Positions 53,750 to 64,000 of a stretch of DNA of 64,000 bases are shown here, in pieces; the first letter of the stretch is position 1; every line of letters starts with the position of its first letter. The DNA lies in assembly GCF_040581485.1 (NCBI RefSeq), contig NC_090131.1, positions 12,633,501 to 12,697,500 of the forward strand, read 5' to 3'. The notes beneath the pieces were generated by a model. That model made no database searches. It was given only the letters and a program-made list of their open reading frames with translations, and was not told the origin of the DNA. Source of the DNA: Linepithema humile. Taxonomy: Eukaryota; Arthropoda; Insecta; Hymenoptera; Formicidae. The translations under genes were made by a program, and so were the position numbers.

Positions 53750-54921
53750 TTTTTTACTATCTACTTCAATAAATAATCAAACATATATAATCTTATATAC
53801 ATATATACATATATATAGATACATACACTTCTAAAGCATATATATATATATCTAAGTAAATAAGCAAAATAATTAACTTAGACGTAGGATTAACTTCTAG
53901 TATATATTTTATTTAATACATACATAAATAAATAATGTCGTATACTTAAAGGATTTTCACATATCCATAATTCTCTCATAAGTAAATCTTAGATAAAGTG
54001 GAATCCTTTTCATTAACAATTTGCTATAGGGAGAATTACTCGATGACCAGTCACAGTATAGAATGTCAAAGTACCAACTTTTACAAATACAAAAAAGGAG
54101 AGAGAAAGAAGAAAAAAGATCTATACATATAGTATATTGAAGAGTAATGTGCCACTAATCCACTTGACGCCACACTGAAAGATCACCCTGGAGCCTGCCC
54201 GCTGCTCACGGAACTTAATGTACGACCGCCCTGAGTGGGAAAATACATTAATTGTGGTAGACTACCACAATTCCCGTCACCAGTGTTGTCACAATCTGTG
54301 ACTAAGGTGACTAAGGACAAACTTGAATACGCACCTATCACATTACCCTACCTGATCCATGAGATCAACCTATGTGAAGGTTGCGGAAACTTTATTAATA
54401 ACATTGAAGATAAGAAGACTGTACAAAAAGGTTCCTGTATAAAGATGAAAGCCGAGCTGGACCAAGGGATGGAGAAGATAAGTGGCTACCCAGAAAAACA
54501 ATAAAAGGGTACATGTGGTTGGACTGACCTACGGATCTTTGCACGTGACATTCTGGGACACGATTATCACGTAAATAAAACTCCATCTTTTCTTTTCTTT
54601 ACTCATTTTACCATGTTCTATCGAACATTTGAAAGGATTCCACGGAAGAAGGCTTCATCAAATCCTTTATAGTAGATTTTTATTATTAGAAATAGAGTCA
54701 AAAGAAAAAATATATGCAGTATGTAAGCGACAGCAAAAAGAACGAAAGGAATAAGGAAGGGGTTTTGGAGGTCGCCTTTCCTTTCCCTTCTCTTTAACAA
54801 ACAAGCAGTGTAAGAACGATTCGGCATCTCAAATGGGAATGTTAACCGCGAAGAGAAAAGAATCTATCTTTAATTTAATTGCAAATGTTGCATACCCCCA
54901 ACATTTGTCTAAGGTGGGGGG
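53290..54921 (+). other. Gypsy-2 3' untranslated region
   Basis: 1.6 kb, strongly AT-rich, with two A-tracts (53424-53457 and 53715-53745) and many ATATAT repeats. A frame at 54235-54504 (89 residues) has no recognisable motif and no acceptor; I treat it as chance. The purine tract at 54911-54921 primes plus-strand synthesis. Confidence 0.6.
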
Positions 54922-56252
54922 TGTTACGTCCTGATCAGACTACACGATTCTTTTCTTTTCATTAAATACCAGACCTAGTAAACGCGGAACCAACAAAACT
55001 CTTAAGAAATATTATAACGCCAGAGCTGTTTTTCTCATGAGACACCAGGAGCTCGAATCTTCTCACGGAGAAAAATAGCATGGATATTTCAAAATACCTT
55101 GGCCGCTCAGCGTGCCTATCGTCGCCAGAAAAACCGTAAAAGTCAAAACTTCGCGGTAGCTGGAGTCCTTAACCGACTCCAGACGGTTAGAGTAAGAGAT
55201 AAAAAGAAAAAACTGGCACCAACTAGTCATACTCTTGGATTCCACCTACGGGAACTCTAGCTAGTAGATAGGGTTTTACCGAGTAACGATCGGGGAATGA
55301 CCGCAGTCGCATGCCGAGAAGGCGCGACACCTGATACGGCGCACGTGTTTAGTAGGTCTGGGAAACCGAGATGCATTAGTCGCACTCTCCACGCGACACC
55401 AAGGGCACGCGACAGTCGTAAACTGTCAAATTTATTAGATCAGTGACCCAAGGCTTTGCGAACTTATATACCGATTCTTAACCACCCAATCCGAAAGCCG
55501 AGAATCGGGGCAAGCACTTCTATAGACCACCCATCATTCCATCGTATGGTCTAAAGACTACGCCCACCCAGATCTTAAGACACTGAGATGCACCCCACCT
55601 ATACTAATTAACACCAACCGGGTTACGCCACCTCAAAAACCTACCCCCATCATATATGGACCCGAAACGACGCTATTCCTTATTCGTTAGGGCCTCTTTC
55701 TTCCTATCTCATTTCAAGTAACCTAGTCATCTAAACCCAATCCTATTAGCTAAAAATGACGCCATCCTCCCCCACATTAAAAATTTTCTCGCAAGACTAA
55801 TTCCTATTCGATCCCCGCTCCAAAAACCTAAGATTTTCCAAAGGGATCTACCCCAAAGAAAAAGTATAAAAACCCGTGTTCTGGTGGCTCCGGACACAAT
55901 CACACACAGTTTTTCAAGCAGTTTTGCGCAGTTATTCCGTTTAGCTCAAACAGTTTTTCGAGTAGTTCGGGGGCGCGAATCAAAGAGTAAAGTCAGTTGA
56001 TACCTTGTCGCGATCGTCTCGTGGTGCATCTCAAGTAGAAGGCCCATCACCCTGACGACACCATCCCGCAGTAGGGTGCCCACTCGTTTACAAAAGGGTC
56101 CGACGCCTATACAACACCTTCCCTCAACGGGGCGCCTGCTCAGAACCACCGAATATATTCAACGCGATCCGAAACTACTCTGCAACGAGTAAGTCAGTTC
56201 ATTTCTCTTTATTTTATTATTTCTTCTGTCCTCCCTCCGGAAAAATAAAACA

Positions 56253-56304
<52 letters not shown>

Positions 56305-56693
56305 TGAAAAATACACTAATAGAAATATAAAACACGTGTGAATAAGAGTTGAGTTTTGTATCGTAATTATAAATTTAATCGAATTAAAATGTTGTCTTTA
56401 GTAAATTAAACTTTGTTCTTTTTTTTATTTAACCACACCCTCCTCGTTCGTCACCCCCTCACACCTTCCCTCTCAAATTGCGCACAAAGGTTCCGTCCCG
56501 GGTAATAGGGATTCAATTCCTTGACCCAAAAAGGGAACCACGAGCGGTTGACTTGTTGACGGAGTAAAAACGACTCTTCCAGTCGCTGACCCGTCGCAAG
56601 TCCTAAACGTGCCGCTCGGCTCGTGCGGTCAGGTCCGTTTACGTCGATCGCCGAGCCCAACGAAAAAAATTCTACATCTATCAGGACGTAACA
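54922..56693 (+). repeat. Gypsy-2 3' LTR
   Basis: 1,772 bp, matching the 5' copy. The purine tract AAGGTGGGGGG (54911-54921) directly precedes it. Confidence 0.95.
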
Positions 56694-56880
56694 CTATAGA
56701 CAGTTAATTTAAATTTTATTATTTTTTTCCTTCTTATTTTTCCTCTCATTCTAAAAATATCATTAGAAATAAGTTTATACTATAGACAGTTAATTTAAAT
56801 TTTATAATTTTTTTTCCTCCTTATTTTACCTTTCTCCCATATTTAAGTTAGAAATAAGTTTTTACTATAGACAGAATACA
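56694..56880. repeat. AT-rich tandem block right of Gypsy-2
   Basis: Continuation of the array at 37276-37546. 56881-57088 beyond it holds nothing I can identify. Confidence 0.75.
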
Positions 56881-57088
56881 GATTCAGATTTAAAAAACAT
56901 AATAAAAAAGAATAGTTAAGAAATTATATACCGAAAACATTTGTTTAAATGAATTGTAAAGAGTGTTAGATGTGATCGCTGTAACTTGACGCGCGATAAG
57001 TCGGTACAATCGACGCGTTCTCTTATATCACTACAGCGGGATGATGATGATAAAAAAACTTACATTTTAAATATAAAATTTTTTTATT

Positions 57089-57687
57089 TTAATATTCGCA
57101 TACAAGCATTTCCGACATTTCGTCGGCATCGACACAACACATCAACTGTATGATACCTAAGTACTCGGCTTGCGTCTTACACTTTGGTAACAATTTTTCG
57201 AAGCGATCTCGACCATACGTCTGATACAATTGCCGAATATACTTCTCTGGAAGCGGTAGATCGCTCAATAGGTATCTGCTTGCAACGTTCTGGTTTATGA
57301 CCTTCTGATGAGTTCAACGAGACTCCTCGGCTGTCGCATCGTGGAGATTCTGAAACATTTTACAATACACCTAAATATCTACTCGCTGAATATTTCTCAC
57401 TTTCTATTTTTAGAGATATTTTTCTTACCTAATTCGCACAGAGTGCAATCTTTAATATATGGCGCGGGTCCGTCGATGTGGTCGCGCTGCCACGGCTGAT
57501 TGTGATGTTTCTTGCACCGACGGTATCCCTGCACTTCTGGGTCCACTCTTACGTGTTCCAGAAGTTTCTCCCACACTTGGTCCACGAACCGAGCAAACTT
57601 GTTTAATAAAATCACCTTCGGCACAAATTCTAACTCCGCAGCTGTTAAATTGAGAATATCACGTTCATCTGAGAGTGCGATGAACAT
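57089..57687 (-). pseudogene. Maverick right-end gene, two exons, unknown function
   Basis: Exon 1 starts MFIALSDERDILNLTAAELEF at 57687 and runs to about 57432, with CKKHHNQPWQRDHIDGP and CTLCEL (possible Zn-binding Cys/His) before a GTAAGAA donor. A TTTCAG acceptor at about 57355 follows, but the second coding stretch, which ends at 57089 (LPLPEKYIRQLYQTYGRDRF, CCVDADEMSEM), is not in phase with it and contains a TGA, so it is probably damaged. A TATATAAGG box lies 32 nt ahead. I know no homologue with a described role. Confidence 0.5.
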
Positions 57688-57718
57688 TTCGACTGTTATA
57701 CCACTCGTTCTTCGTGAG

Positions 57719-57727
57719 CCTTATATA
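57719..57727 (-). promoter_or_regulatory. TATATAAGG box of the right-end gene
   Basis: Identical 9-mer to 22471 and 35151, on minus, about 32 nt before the ATG at 57687. Confidence 0.55.
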
Positions 57728-57744
57728 ACTTTATTGTATAAACA

Positions 57745-57895
57745 ATCCTTAACACCCCCTCCACTTGTCTATTCTAAAAATAGCGCTGTATAAAATAGCG
57801 CTGCCTAATATTTGTATATACATTCCTTATCACCCCCTCCACTTGTCTGTTCTAAAAATAGCGCTGCCTAAAATAGCGCTGCCCTTTGATGTGAA
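57745..57895. repeat. Two direct repeats next to the right TIR
   Basis: Period about 77 bp: ATCCTTAACACCCCCTCCAC with the rest through TAAAAATAGCGCTG, then again from 57822. Each contains AAAATAGCGCTG twice. Non-coding. Confidence 0.7.
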
Positions 57896-57914
57896 GAAAA
57901 AACCTGCACGAACC

Positions 57915-58168
57915 TGCGAATGACTTTGAAAACTCGTAATTTTTCCGCGGGCCTTATATACCCTTATTGTATAAACATTGCTATGACGTAATCTATAAAC
58001 CTGCACGAACCTGCAAATGCCTGCAAAGATTCTAAAAATAGCGATGACGTCATTATAATAGTTCTTAGAACTATAAATCACTTTTATATAAACATTTTAA
58101 CATAAACATTATTATATAAACAGTCCTTATCTTAAATCTGGCGCTCTAAGAGCGGCCTAAAAATAGCT
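57915..58168. repeat. Maverick right terminal inverted repeat
   Basis: 254 bp, inverted copy of 22263-22516 with few differences. Its own TATATAAGG box (57952-57960, minus) points inward. Confidence 0.9.
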
Positions 58169-58172
58169 AGCT

Positions 58173-58712
58173 TGTGTAAGAATCTCTTATGATAATGTAG
58201 ATAACGGCGGATCAATTAGTGTCTATTTTATGTATGAAGGCGCTAGCCTATGTTGTATATGCGCAAAGCGCTCCGGCGTCGCCGGGAGGGAACAGATTTT
58301 CAGAATGTTCGAGAAAGAACGAGAACGTTCTTTCGAAAAGGATATATAAGAGGGCCCGAACAGGCAACGAGGCTTTTTGGCTCTGAACAGTTAAGAGATA
58401 AAGTCAGTATATTTTTAAGTGTGTGTATCCAACGACGAGAGGGACTTCGTCAAAGGGACATCATTTTCATATCGCAAAGAGGGACTTTTGCAGAATTTTC
58501 ATTAACAAGCAAAGAGGGACTTTTGCAAGTTAAAATTATTAGCCAAGAGGGACTTTGGCTTAATTTCAAATTGGTTACGTGTCGCCGGAAAGCACGGTTA
58601 AGATAAGTGAATTATTTGGACAATCATTTCGTTATATCACATTTTTATTTAATCTATTATTCGTTGTTAATAAATTACTGTTACGTTAATAAGTTCTATC
58701 TCTATCCTGACA
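58173..58712 (+). mobile_element. LTR-like block (TG...CA, 540 bp) at the Maverick/Gypsy-1 junction
   Basis: It starts TGTGTAAG and ends CCTGACA. Left flank AGCT, right flank TAAA, so no duplication. It contains a heat-shock-element-like cluster and TATA box, then three to four copies of AAGAGGGACTTTTGC-type repeats in what would be the transcribed leader. Maverick sequence lies on its left and Gypsy-1 pol on its right, so it marks a rearranged junction. Other identity: a promoter from a heat-shock gene. Confidence 0.45.
58301..58350 (+). promoter_or_regulatory. Heat-shock-element-like cluster and TATA box
   Basis: TTCGAGAAAGAACGAGAACG followed by TTCTTTCGAA carries several inverted GAA/TTC units in correct 2-nt phasing, just ahead of GATATATAAG (58341-58350). 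Confidence 0.5.
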
Positions 58713-58722
58713 TAAACGGACC

Positions 58723-60783
58723 TTACACTTGTATCTGAAAGGCCATTATTTGCGGATTTCTAGAGAGTGCATCTGCATTTGTATTTAGTTTTCCTTCTTT
58801 GTATACGACTTTATAATTATATTCTTCTAATTTTAATCGCCAGCGCATTAGTCGGGATGATGGATCTTTAACATTAAAGAGCCAAGTTAACTTGTGATCC
58901 GTGATAATTTTGAATGGTTTACCGTACAAGTAAGGTCGAAAATGTTTCACTGCCCAGACAATAGCTAAAAGTTCTTTTTCCGTTGTGTCGTAATTTCTTT
59001 CTGCTTTATTTAATGTTCGTGAAGCGTAACCAATGGGAAGATTGCTGCCTATTTCACCTTGTAATAAGATTGCACCGATTCCTTCATCGCTTGCATCAGT
59101 AGTTAATAAAAATTTTTTATCAAAATCTGGATATTGTAAAATAGGTTCTCTCGATAATAACTATTTTAGTTTTTCATAATTAATTTGTTGCCTCATTTCC
59201 CATTTAAATAGTACATTTTTTCTGAGGAGCGAAGTAAATGGTTTTGTAATTTTGTTGAAATTTTTAATAAACCTACGATAGTACCCTACAAGTCCTAAAA
59301 ATTGTTTTATTTGTTTATAATTTTTAGGAACGGAATATTGCTCGATTGCTTTTATCTTTTCTGGGTTAGGTTTAACTCCCTTATTTGATATGATATGGCC
59401 TAAATATGTTAATTCGCGCTTGAAAAATTCACACTTGTCTGGCTGTAAGCTAAGACCAGCTTCTTTGATTCGTTCGAAAATTTGGTGTAATTTTTGTTTA
59501 TGTTCTTCTAAAGTTTGTGCGTATATAACGATATCGTCTAAATAAACAAAGCAAACATTTCCGTGTAGTCCGGTTAAAACGTTATCCATCAAGCGTTGAA
59601 ACGTCGCGGGAGCGTTCTTTAAACCGAATGGCATTTTTTTATACTCGAAATGACCGTTAGGCGTGTTAAAGGCTGTTTTTACGGTGTCTTGCGGATCTAT
59701 GGGAATTTGATGAAAGCCTGAGGCTAAATCGAAACACGAAAAATACCTAGCTTTGCCTAATTGATCTAAGATATCTGATATGTTAGGTAAAGGGTATGCA
59801 TCTCCGACTGTTTTTTCATTTAGTTTACGGAAGTCTATTACTAACCGCCATCGTTTGTTGCCATCAGCGTCGGGTTTTTTCGGCACTACCCATAACGGTG
59901 AGTTATACGGTGAAACAGACGGTTGAATAATATCCTGATCTAATAATTTATTTACCTGATTTTTAATTTCGTTTTTATGGATCGGTGAATATCTATATTG
60001 TTTTACGTTTATAGGGATGTTATTTGTCGTATTTATAGAGTGTGTAATTCTATTAGTACCTTTTAATTGATCTCCCGGTAAATAGAATATACCATTAAAA
60101 TTTTCGATTATAGGTTGTATTGACTGTTTTTCTTCTTCATTTAAATGATCTAATCTTAAATTCTGTTTTAATAATTTTAATCTTTTTGTTACATTATTTG
60201 AGATTACCGAGTCTATCTTATATGTAGGGCTGTCCCTCGGGCTCGTGGTAATATCTACTGGCTCTACATCGATCTCAGGTAACTCTAGTTCTACTTCTTT
60301 TTCAGTCGTGTTTGTCACGTATGTATACGTTTCTCCCGCGTGATTCACTTTTACTATGCTATTCATTAGAAAAACACCACGTTCTAACTCTTTGTGATCT
60401 ATGAATGCATTATCAATGTTATAATGTTTCGTTTGTAACATCACAGGGCAAATACTTCTACTCGGTAACGTTATTCGATTACTAAATTCTAATGGGTATC
60501 TTTGATTATTGCTAATTGTTACCGTTCGCGTTTTGAAGTCAATTTTCGCGTTTTCTTGACGCAGATATGTAGAACCTATAATTCCTTGTTTCTTCAAAGG
60601 GAATTTACTGGGCACTACATGAAATTGAACTCCCGTATTTGAATGTAAGTATGCAGTTCCGAGAGTTTGTTGCTTTTCTTCGGTTATGCCTTGGATCTCT
60701 ACTTTTTCATCGACATACACAAGTGTATCGCGCTCTAATGCGTTAGCTTTAATGATGTTAATATCAGCGCCTGTATCTAACAA
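58723..60783 (-). pseudogene. Gypsy-1 Pol: protease, reverse transcriptase, RNase H
   Basis: The frame begins before LLDTGADINII (aspartic protease). RT motifs are KRWRLVIDFRKLNEKT, DLASGFHQIPID, MPFGLKNAPATFQRLMD and the catalytic FVYLDDIVIYA. A TAG at 59161-59163 breaks the frame just before RNase H, which continues in the same frame with FRPYLYGKPF, ITDHK and NADALSRNP. Zinc-finger and catalytic integrase parts are missing beyond 58735, where an LTR-like block begins. On the minus strand it follows gag with a frame change. Confidence 0.9.
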
Positions 60784-61019
60784 GAATCTGTCTCCTGAAT
60801 TTCTAAGTTCTTCGAATGGGATTGATATAAGATTCCTTGAGGTTGTTCTGATTGTATATGTTCTTGCTCTTGTTCTAGTGATTGAATCGGATGTGCGCGA
60901 CTCGATATTTGGCCTTGACGTTGCGCGCTATTCGCTTGGCCATGGTAGTTTAAATGTGAATTATTAGTTAAATTATTAGGTAGGTTGTTAGATAAATTGT
61001 TATTACGTTGATAATTCGA

Positions 61020-62087
61020 TTAATTATATTGATTGGGTTGGTTAAACCGGTTGGATTGATAGTTAGTGTTAGAAAAATTTTGGTTACTGTTAAATCTGCT
61101 TCCATTCAGGTTGTTATTCCGCGAAAAATTTTGCTCGCGTCTGACGTTATTATATTGGTTATTTTGCCAAGAATTTTGATTTTCACGAGAGGCATTTTGT
61201 GAATCGTAACGTTTTTTCCTACATTCGTTTTCAGTGTGTCCTATTTTCCTACAGTAATTACAAGTTATTCGCGATGTATCGTTGAATCTATTTTGTCTAA
61301 ATCTTTTTGAATGATAATTAGATGTTGTAATGTACCTAGTTGCACTTTCTATTGCGTCTTCTAACGTGTTAAATTTTTGTGATAAAAGAAGTTGTGCCGT
61401 TTGATTGTGTAATCCGCCTAAGAAATGAGTAATTAATTTATTCATTGCAAAGATTCTTAGTCCTGCTCTTGCTGTTGGATCAGGGTAATTAGAAATTGCA
61501 AGAATTATTTCAGAATTTAATTTTCTGGTTCTAGTAGCATAATCTTCAATAGATTCATTTCTTTTTTGCTGAAGTTTATTAATTTCCACTTCCCAATGGT
61601 CAAAACTTTTGGAATTTCCGAATTCCTTTTCTAATGCTTTGCATAAATCATCAAGATTATTTATTGTATAGATTGTTCTCACTAACGCGGCATCTCCCGT
61701 TAATTTAACTTGTAAGACCGATCTAAAGAAAAATAACCTATCGTTTGGCTCGACTAAATCATTAACTCCTTTACAATCTGCTGTAAATTGCGTCACTGGA
61801 ATATTTTTTCCATTAAAAACAGGTATGAGCGATAAACTATTACGGACAGGAAAATAGCTACTGTTACTCGTCGAGGATCTTCGACTTTCTAGATTTGTGC
61901 CAAAATGATCTACGCCTTGCGCTGACTCTACCGTTTCTGTTCGATCGTTCATATTGATTGTTTCTAAATTTGAGATTACGTGATTATGTTTAGAATTATT
62001 ATCGCTAATATAACTAATCGACGAACTACTTTCCGAACTGTCTGTATTATAATGCGCTTTAGTGTCTCTAAAGTTTACAAAATTCAT
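61020..62087 (-). CDS. Gypsy-1 Gag
   Basis: A 355-residue open frame starting MNFVNFRDTKAHYNTDSS. The N terminus is Ser/Asn-rich. The capsid-like domain (about residues 85-255) includes FNGKNIPVTQFTADC and a major-homology-like stretch ESIEDYATRTRKL. One zinc knuckle CNYCRKIGHTENEC (CX2CX4HX4C) lies near residue 280 and is followed by an Asn/Arg/Gln-rich tail that probably binds RNA. It is intact. Confidence 0.85.
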   Translation of the reverse strand: MNFVNFRDTKAHYNTDSSESSSSISYISDNNSKHNHVISNLETINMNDRTETVESAQGVDHFGTNLESRRSSTSNSSYFPVRNSLSLIPVFNGKNIPVTQFTADCKGVNDLVEPNDRLFFFRSVLQVKLTGDAALVRTIYTINNLDDLCKALEKEFGNSKSFDHWEVEINKLQQKRNESIEDYATRTRKLNSEIILAISNYPDPTARAGLRIFAMNKLITHFLGGLHNQTAQLLLSQKFNTLEDAIESATRYITTSNYHSKRFRQNRFNDTSRITCNYCRKIGHTENECRKKRYDSQNASRENQNSWQNNQYNNVRREQNFSRNNNLNGSRFNSNQNFSNTNYQSNRFNQPNQYN

Positions 62088-62572
62088 AGACTTACAGAAG
62101 TACGATGCGCAGCATATCTATGACGAGATGGTTTCACGCCGCTGGTAGATATAGATGAATTGATGATGATGACGTTGATGAGATGATGATGAGGGTTGAC
62201 CTTTTTTCGTGCTGGCCGTCCACGGAGTCGTTGTTGCTGTCCTTTTCCTTCGTTAGCTGCTGTGCTCGTCCAGGAGCGTCCTGATGCTTTTTTCCTCGGG
62301 GTAGGTTGTAAACTACACGTCGTGGTTTTATCGGCTAACAGACAGGATCTCATCAGGTTGATCGAAATGTGCTCCCGTTAATTTCGTCAGGATAGCACCA
62401 AGTTATGGTTGACCTCGGTTCTTCTACTTGATAGTCTTGCTTGGCTACAAAGTTTTCTCAAATTCCGGGTCTCTAACTTTCTTTTACTTGATATTAATTA
62501 ACAGCAATCAGCTCAATTATAGCAAAAATTTCCGCACTTTTACACACAAACAATCCCACCACTGCCACCAAT
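62088..62572 (-). other. Gypsy-1 leader between 5' LTR and gag
   Basis: About 485 bp containing the primer site next to the LTR; no frame here is convincing. It probably holds the packaging signal. Confidence 0.4.
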
Positions 62573-62919
62573 TGTTACAAGCGTATAGCTACGTAATAGA
62601 TTATTTAAAATAAGTCGGGACACGTTTGTGGAAAAAGTCTTTATTCGGTGTTGCTGGTTTAAGCTTTGATCGAGAACTGAACTGGCGAGAATAATCTTCG
62701 TTTAAGGTGCTGTAGGAAAATCGTAGCGGCGGAATGTTTATTGGAAGAAGGCGGTTTTGTCAAAGGGAAAATATGCGTTAAGCATAGGGACAGTGTTAAT
62801 GTTTATTGCAGTTATCGAAAGGTCATGTGTTTAGGATCAATAAGGAGTAAAGATAAAAAAGGTTCAAAGATTCGAATAAAAAGAGTAATCTAAGAAACTA
62901 TAAGTTGCGGCACGTAACA
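62573..62919 (-). repeat. Gypsy-1 5' LTR
   Basis: 347 bp, differing from the other copy at a handful of sites. Just inside, the minus strand reads TGGTGGCAGTGG, a primer site starting TGG as required for pairing with a tRNA CCA end; I cannot name the tRNA. Confidence 0.95.
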
Positions 62920-62987
62920 GACCACGCGACTACGCGACCACGCGACCACGCGACCACGCGACCACGCGACCACGCGACCACGCGACA
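62920..62987. repeat. 8-bp tandem array GCGACCAC
   Basis: About eight units. The left flank of Gypsy-1 (19785-19802) holds the other part of the array, so this was the insertion target. Confidence 0.9.
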
Positions 62988-62994
62988 TTAGAAG

Positions 62995-63526
62995 ATGGGA
63001 AGAATAAGTAAGTATCCTTATTTTAATTTTATAATAACCGGTTAATATATTATTACAGTTTACATATCGTATTACGATGCGTTAACTGTAATAATGTATT
63101 AACTGGTTTCATTATTAATATATATAAAAAAAATTTTTATTTGCAGGCAAAAGTGAAGGCGCCGTACCGTCCCCCTCCCCCACGGTAGTAAGGACGGGAA
63201 TGTCGACGAGAGCGGCGACGGTACCGTCGTCGTCCAGCTCGAGAGCGGCGCCGGCACCATCGTCGTTCAGCTCGAGAGCGGCGACGGCACCGTCGTCGTC
63301 CAATTCGAGAGCGGCGACGGCACCGTTGTCGTCCAGCTCGAGAGCGGCGACGGTACCATCGTCCTTCAGAAGAAGGAAAATTGAATTGTCGCCGCCGCCG
63401 CCGCCGCCGCCGCCATCGCCGCCGCCGCCGCCGCCGCCGCCATCGCCGCCGCCATCTCCGCTGCCACCGCCGCCACCACCGCCGCGACCAGCATCATTGC
63501 CGAATCGATTCAGACCGCAAAAAAAC
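62995..63526 (+). CDS. Possible spliced gene with Ser/Pro repeats (5' part)
   Basis: Exon 62995-63007 (ATG GGA AGA ATA A) has a GTAAGT donor; the acceptor TTTGCAG ends at 63146; exon 63147-63526 joins in phase and ends at a second GTAAGT. The protein has five 11-residue units of the type RAATVPSSSSS (63206-63370) followed by a polyproline stretch. I know no family. The 3' part is beyond a microsatellite or outside the window. The intron holds an inverted repeat AACCGGTTAATA...TATTAACTGGTT. Confidence 0.35.
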
Positions 63527-63633
63527 GTAAGTAATAACTAAATAAAATATATTAGGTTAGAAATCGCGTGTGCATGTATGGTGCGTGTAATGTGCATGGA
63601 TGTTTGATAATTGTAATGACGATGTAGCGAACG

Positions 63634-63992
<359 letters not shown>

Positions 63993-64000
63993 AATCTAAG

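Larger units (their letters stand above)
37547..56693 (+). mobile_element. Gypsy-2: large env- and Tudor-bearing LTR retrotransposon
   Basis: LTRs at 37547-39316 and 54922-56693 are flanked by CTAT (37543-37546 and 56694-56697). I saw no substitutions between the LTRs; the 2-bp length difference is in the (CA)n tract, so the insertion is very recent. Without the nested LINE it is about 15 kb, large for a Gypsy element. Order: primer site, gag, pol, env-like glycoprotein, Tudor gene, long 3' untranslated part, purine tract. One stop in RT, one frameshift in env and the LINE insertion disable this copy. Confidence 0.95.
21752..58172 (+). mobile_element. Maverick/Polinton (virus-like DNA transposon) with later insertions
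   Basis: Terminal inverted repeats at 22263-22516 and 57915-58168 enclose a protein-primed DNA polymerase B, a retroviral-type integrase, a packaging ATPase, an adenain-like protease, penton and major capsid genes. This set defines Maverick/Polinton elements and the related adintoviruses. Without the nested Gypsy-2 (19.1 kb) and two solo LTRs it is about 15 kb, the usual size. Several genes carry in-frame stops, so the copy is dead. The outermost boundaries are uncertain: the left side has extra repeats out to 21752, and the right side is truncated at an LTR-like block. Confidence 0.9.
19803..62919 (-). mobile_element. Gypsy-1: errantivirus-like LTR retrotransposon, split by the Maverick
   Basis: LTRs at 19803-20148 and 62573-62919 begin TGTTAC and end GTAACA. 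The flanks read GATC (left) and GACC (right), a 4-bp duplication with one later change, within a GCGACCAC tandem array. On the minus strand the order is gag, pol, then env. The body is split: pol up to the end of RNase H lies at about 58.7-60.8 kb and the end of integrase plus env at 20.4-21.75 kb. The first half of integrase is missing at the junction. Confidence 0.9.

Noticed and set aside
54235..54504. 89-residue frame in the Gypsy-2 3' region
   Set aside because: No splice acceptor, no motif and a composition like its AT-rich surroundings; probably chance.
58250..58606. 118-residue frame over the heat-shock-like promoter
   Set aside because: It runs through the TATA box and the leader repeats; its repeats come from the DNA repeat, not from a protein.

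Overview
This window is eukaryotic, almost certainly insect and probably an ant or other hymenopteran. It is AT-rich, has canonical GT/AG introns and long microsatellites, and carries insect-type Penelope, Copia, Gypsy, Maverick, hAT and R1-like elements. I recognise no single-copy host gene with confidence; nearly all of it is stacked transposable elements and fossils of virus-like elements.

Left part (1-19,800). A 3.24-kb near-perfect palindrome with hAT-type ends and an 8-bp target duplication (346-3586) sits inside a Mutator-like transposase exon. It is followed by a family of palindromic MITEs, a 44-bp minisatellite and a DNA transposon with 580-bp terminal inverted repeats and a TCA duplication (5312-7684). 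A Penelope-like element on the minus strand carries a reverse transcriptase and a GIY-YIG nuclease (8274-11649). A Copia element on the minus strand has 275-bp LTRs, a CATCT duplication and a tRNA-iMet-half primer site; it is nested in another palindromic MITE (12210-16786). Two more MITEs follow.

Right part (19,803-62,919) is a Russian doll. An errantivirus-like Gypsy element (Gypsy-1, minus strand; LTRs 19803-20148 and 62573-62919) landed in an 8-bp tandem array. It is split by a Maverick/Polinton (about 21752-58172; 254-bp TIRs at 22263-22516 and 57915-58168). The Maverick keeps a recognisable virion and replication set: protein-primed DNA polymerase B with an intron, chromodomain integrase, a DUF8207-type protein, packaging ATPase, a phospholipase A2/minor capsid protein, adenain-like protease, penton, major capsid protein and a conserved last gene. 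Several are broken by in-frame stops. The Maverick holds two solo LTRs, a small MITE and a second, about 15-kb Gypsy element (Gypsy-2, plus strand; 37547-56693, 1.77-kb LTRs). Gypsy-2 in turn received an R1-like LINE that has an intact ORF1, a poly(A) tail and a 13-bp duplication but no ORF2 (42294-46374).

The most notable system is Gypsy-2. Its gag has six zinc knuckles. A well-placed -1 frameshift signal joins gag to pol. An exact 18-nt tRNA-Pro primer site lies 23 nt from the LTR. It has a chuvirus-like glycoprotein as env, and a separate 3' gene encoding a Tudor-domain protein behind its own splice acceptor. A retroelement-borne Tudor protein suggests interaction with the piRNA machinery. 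The right edge (62,920-64,000) has the tandem array, a possible two-exon Ser/Pro-rich gene and a (GA)n microsatellite of about 350 bp.
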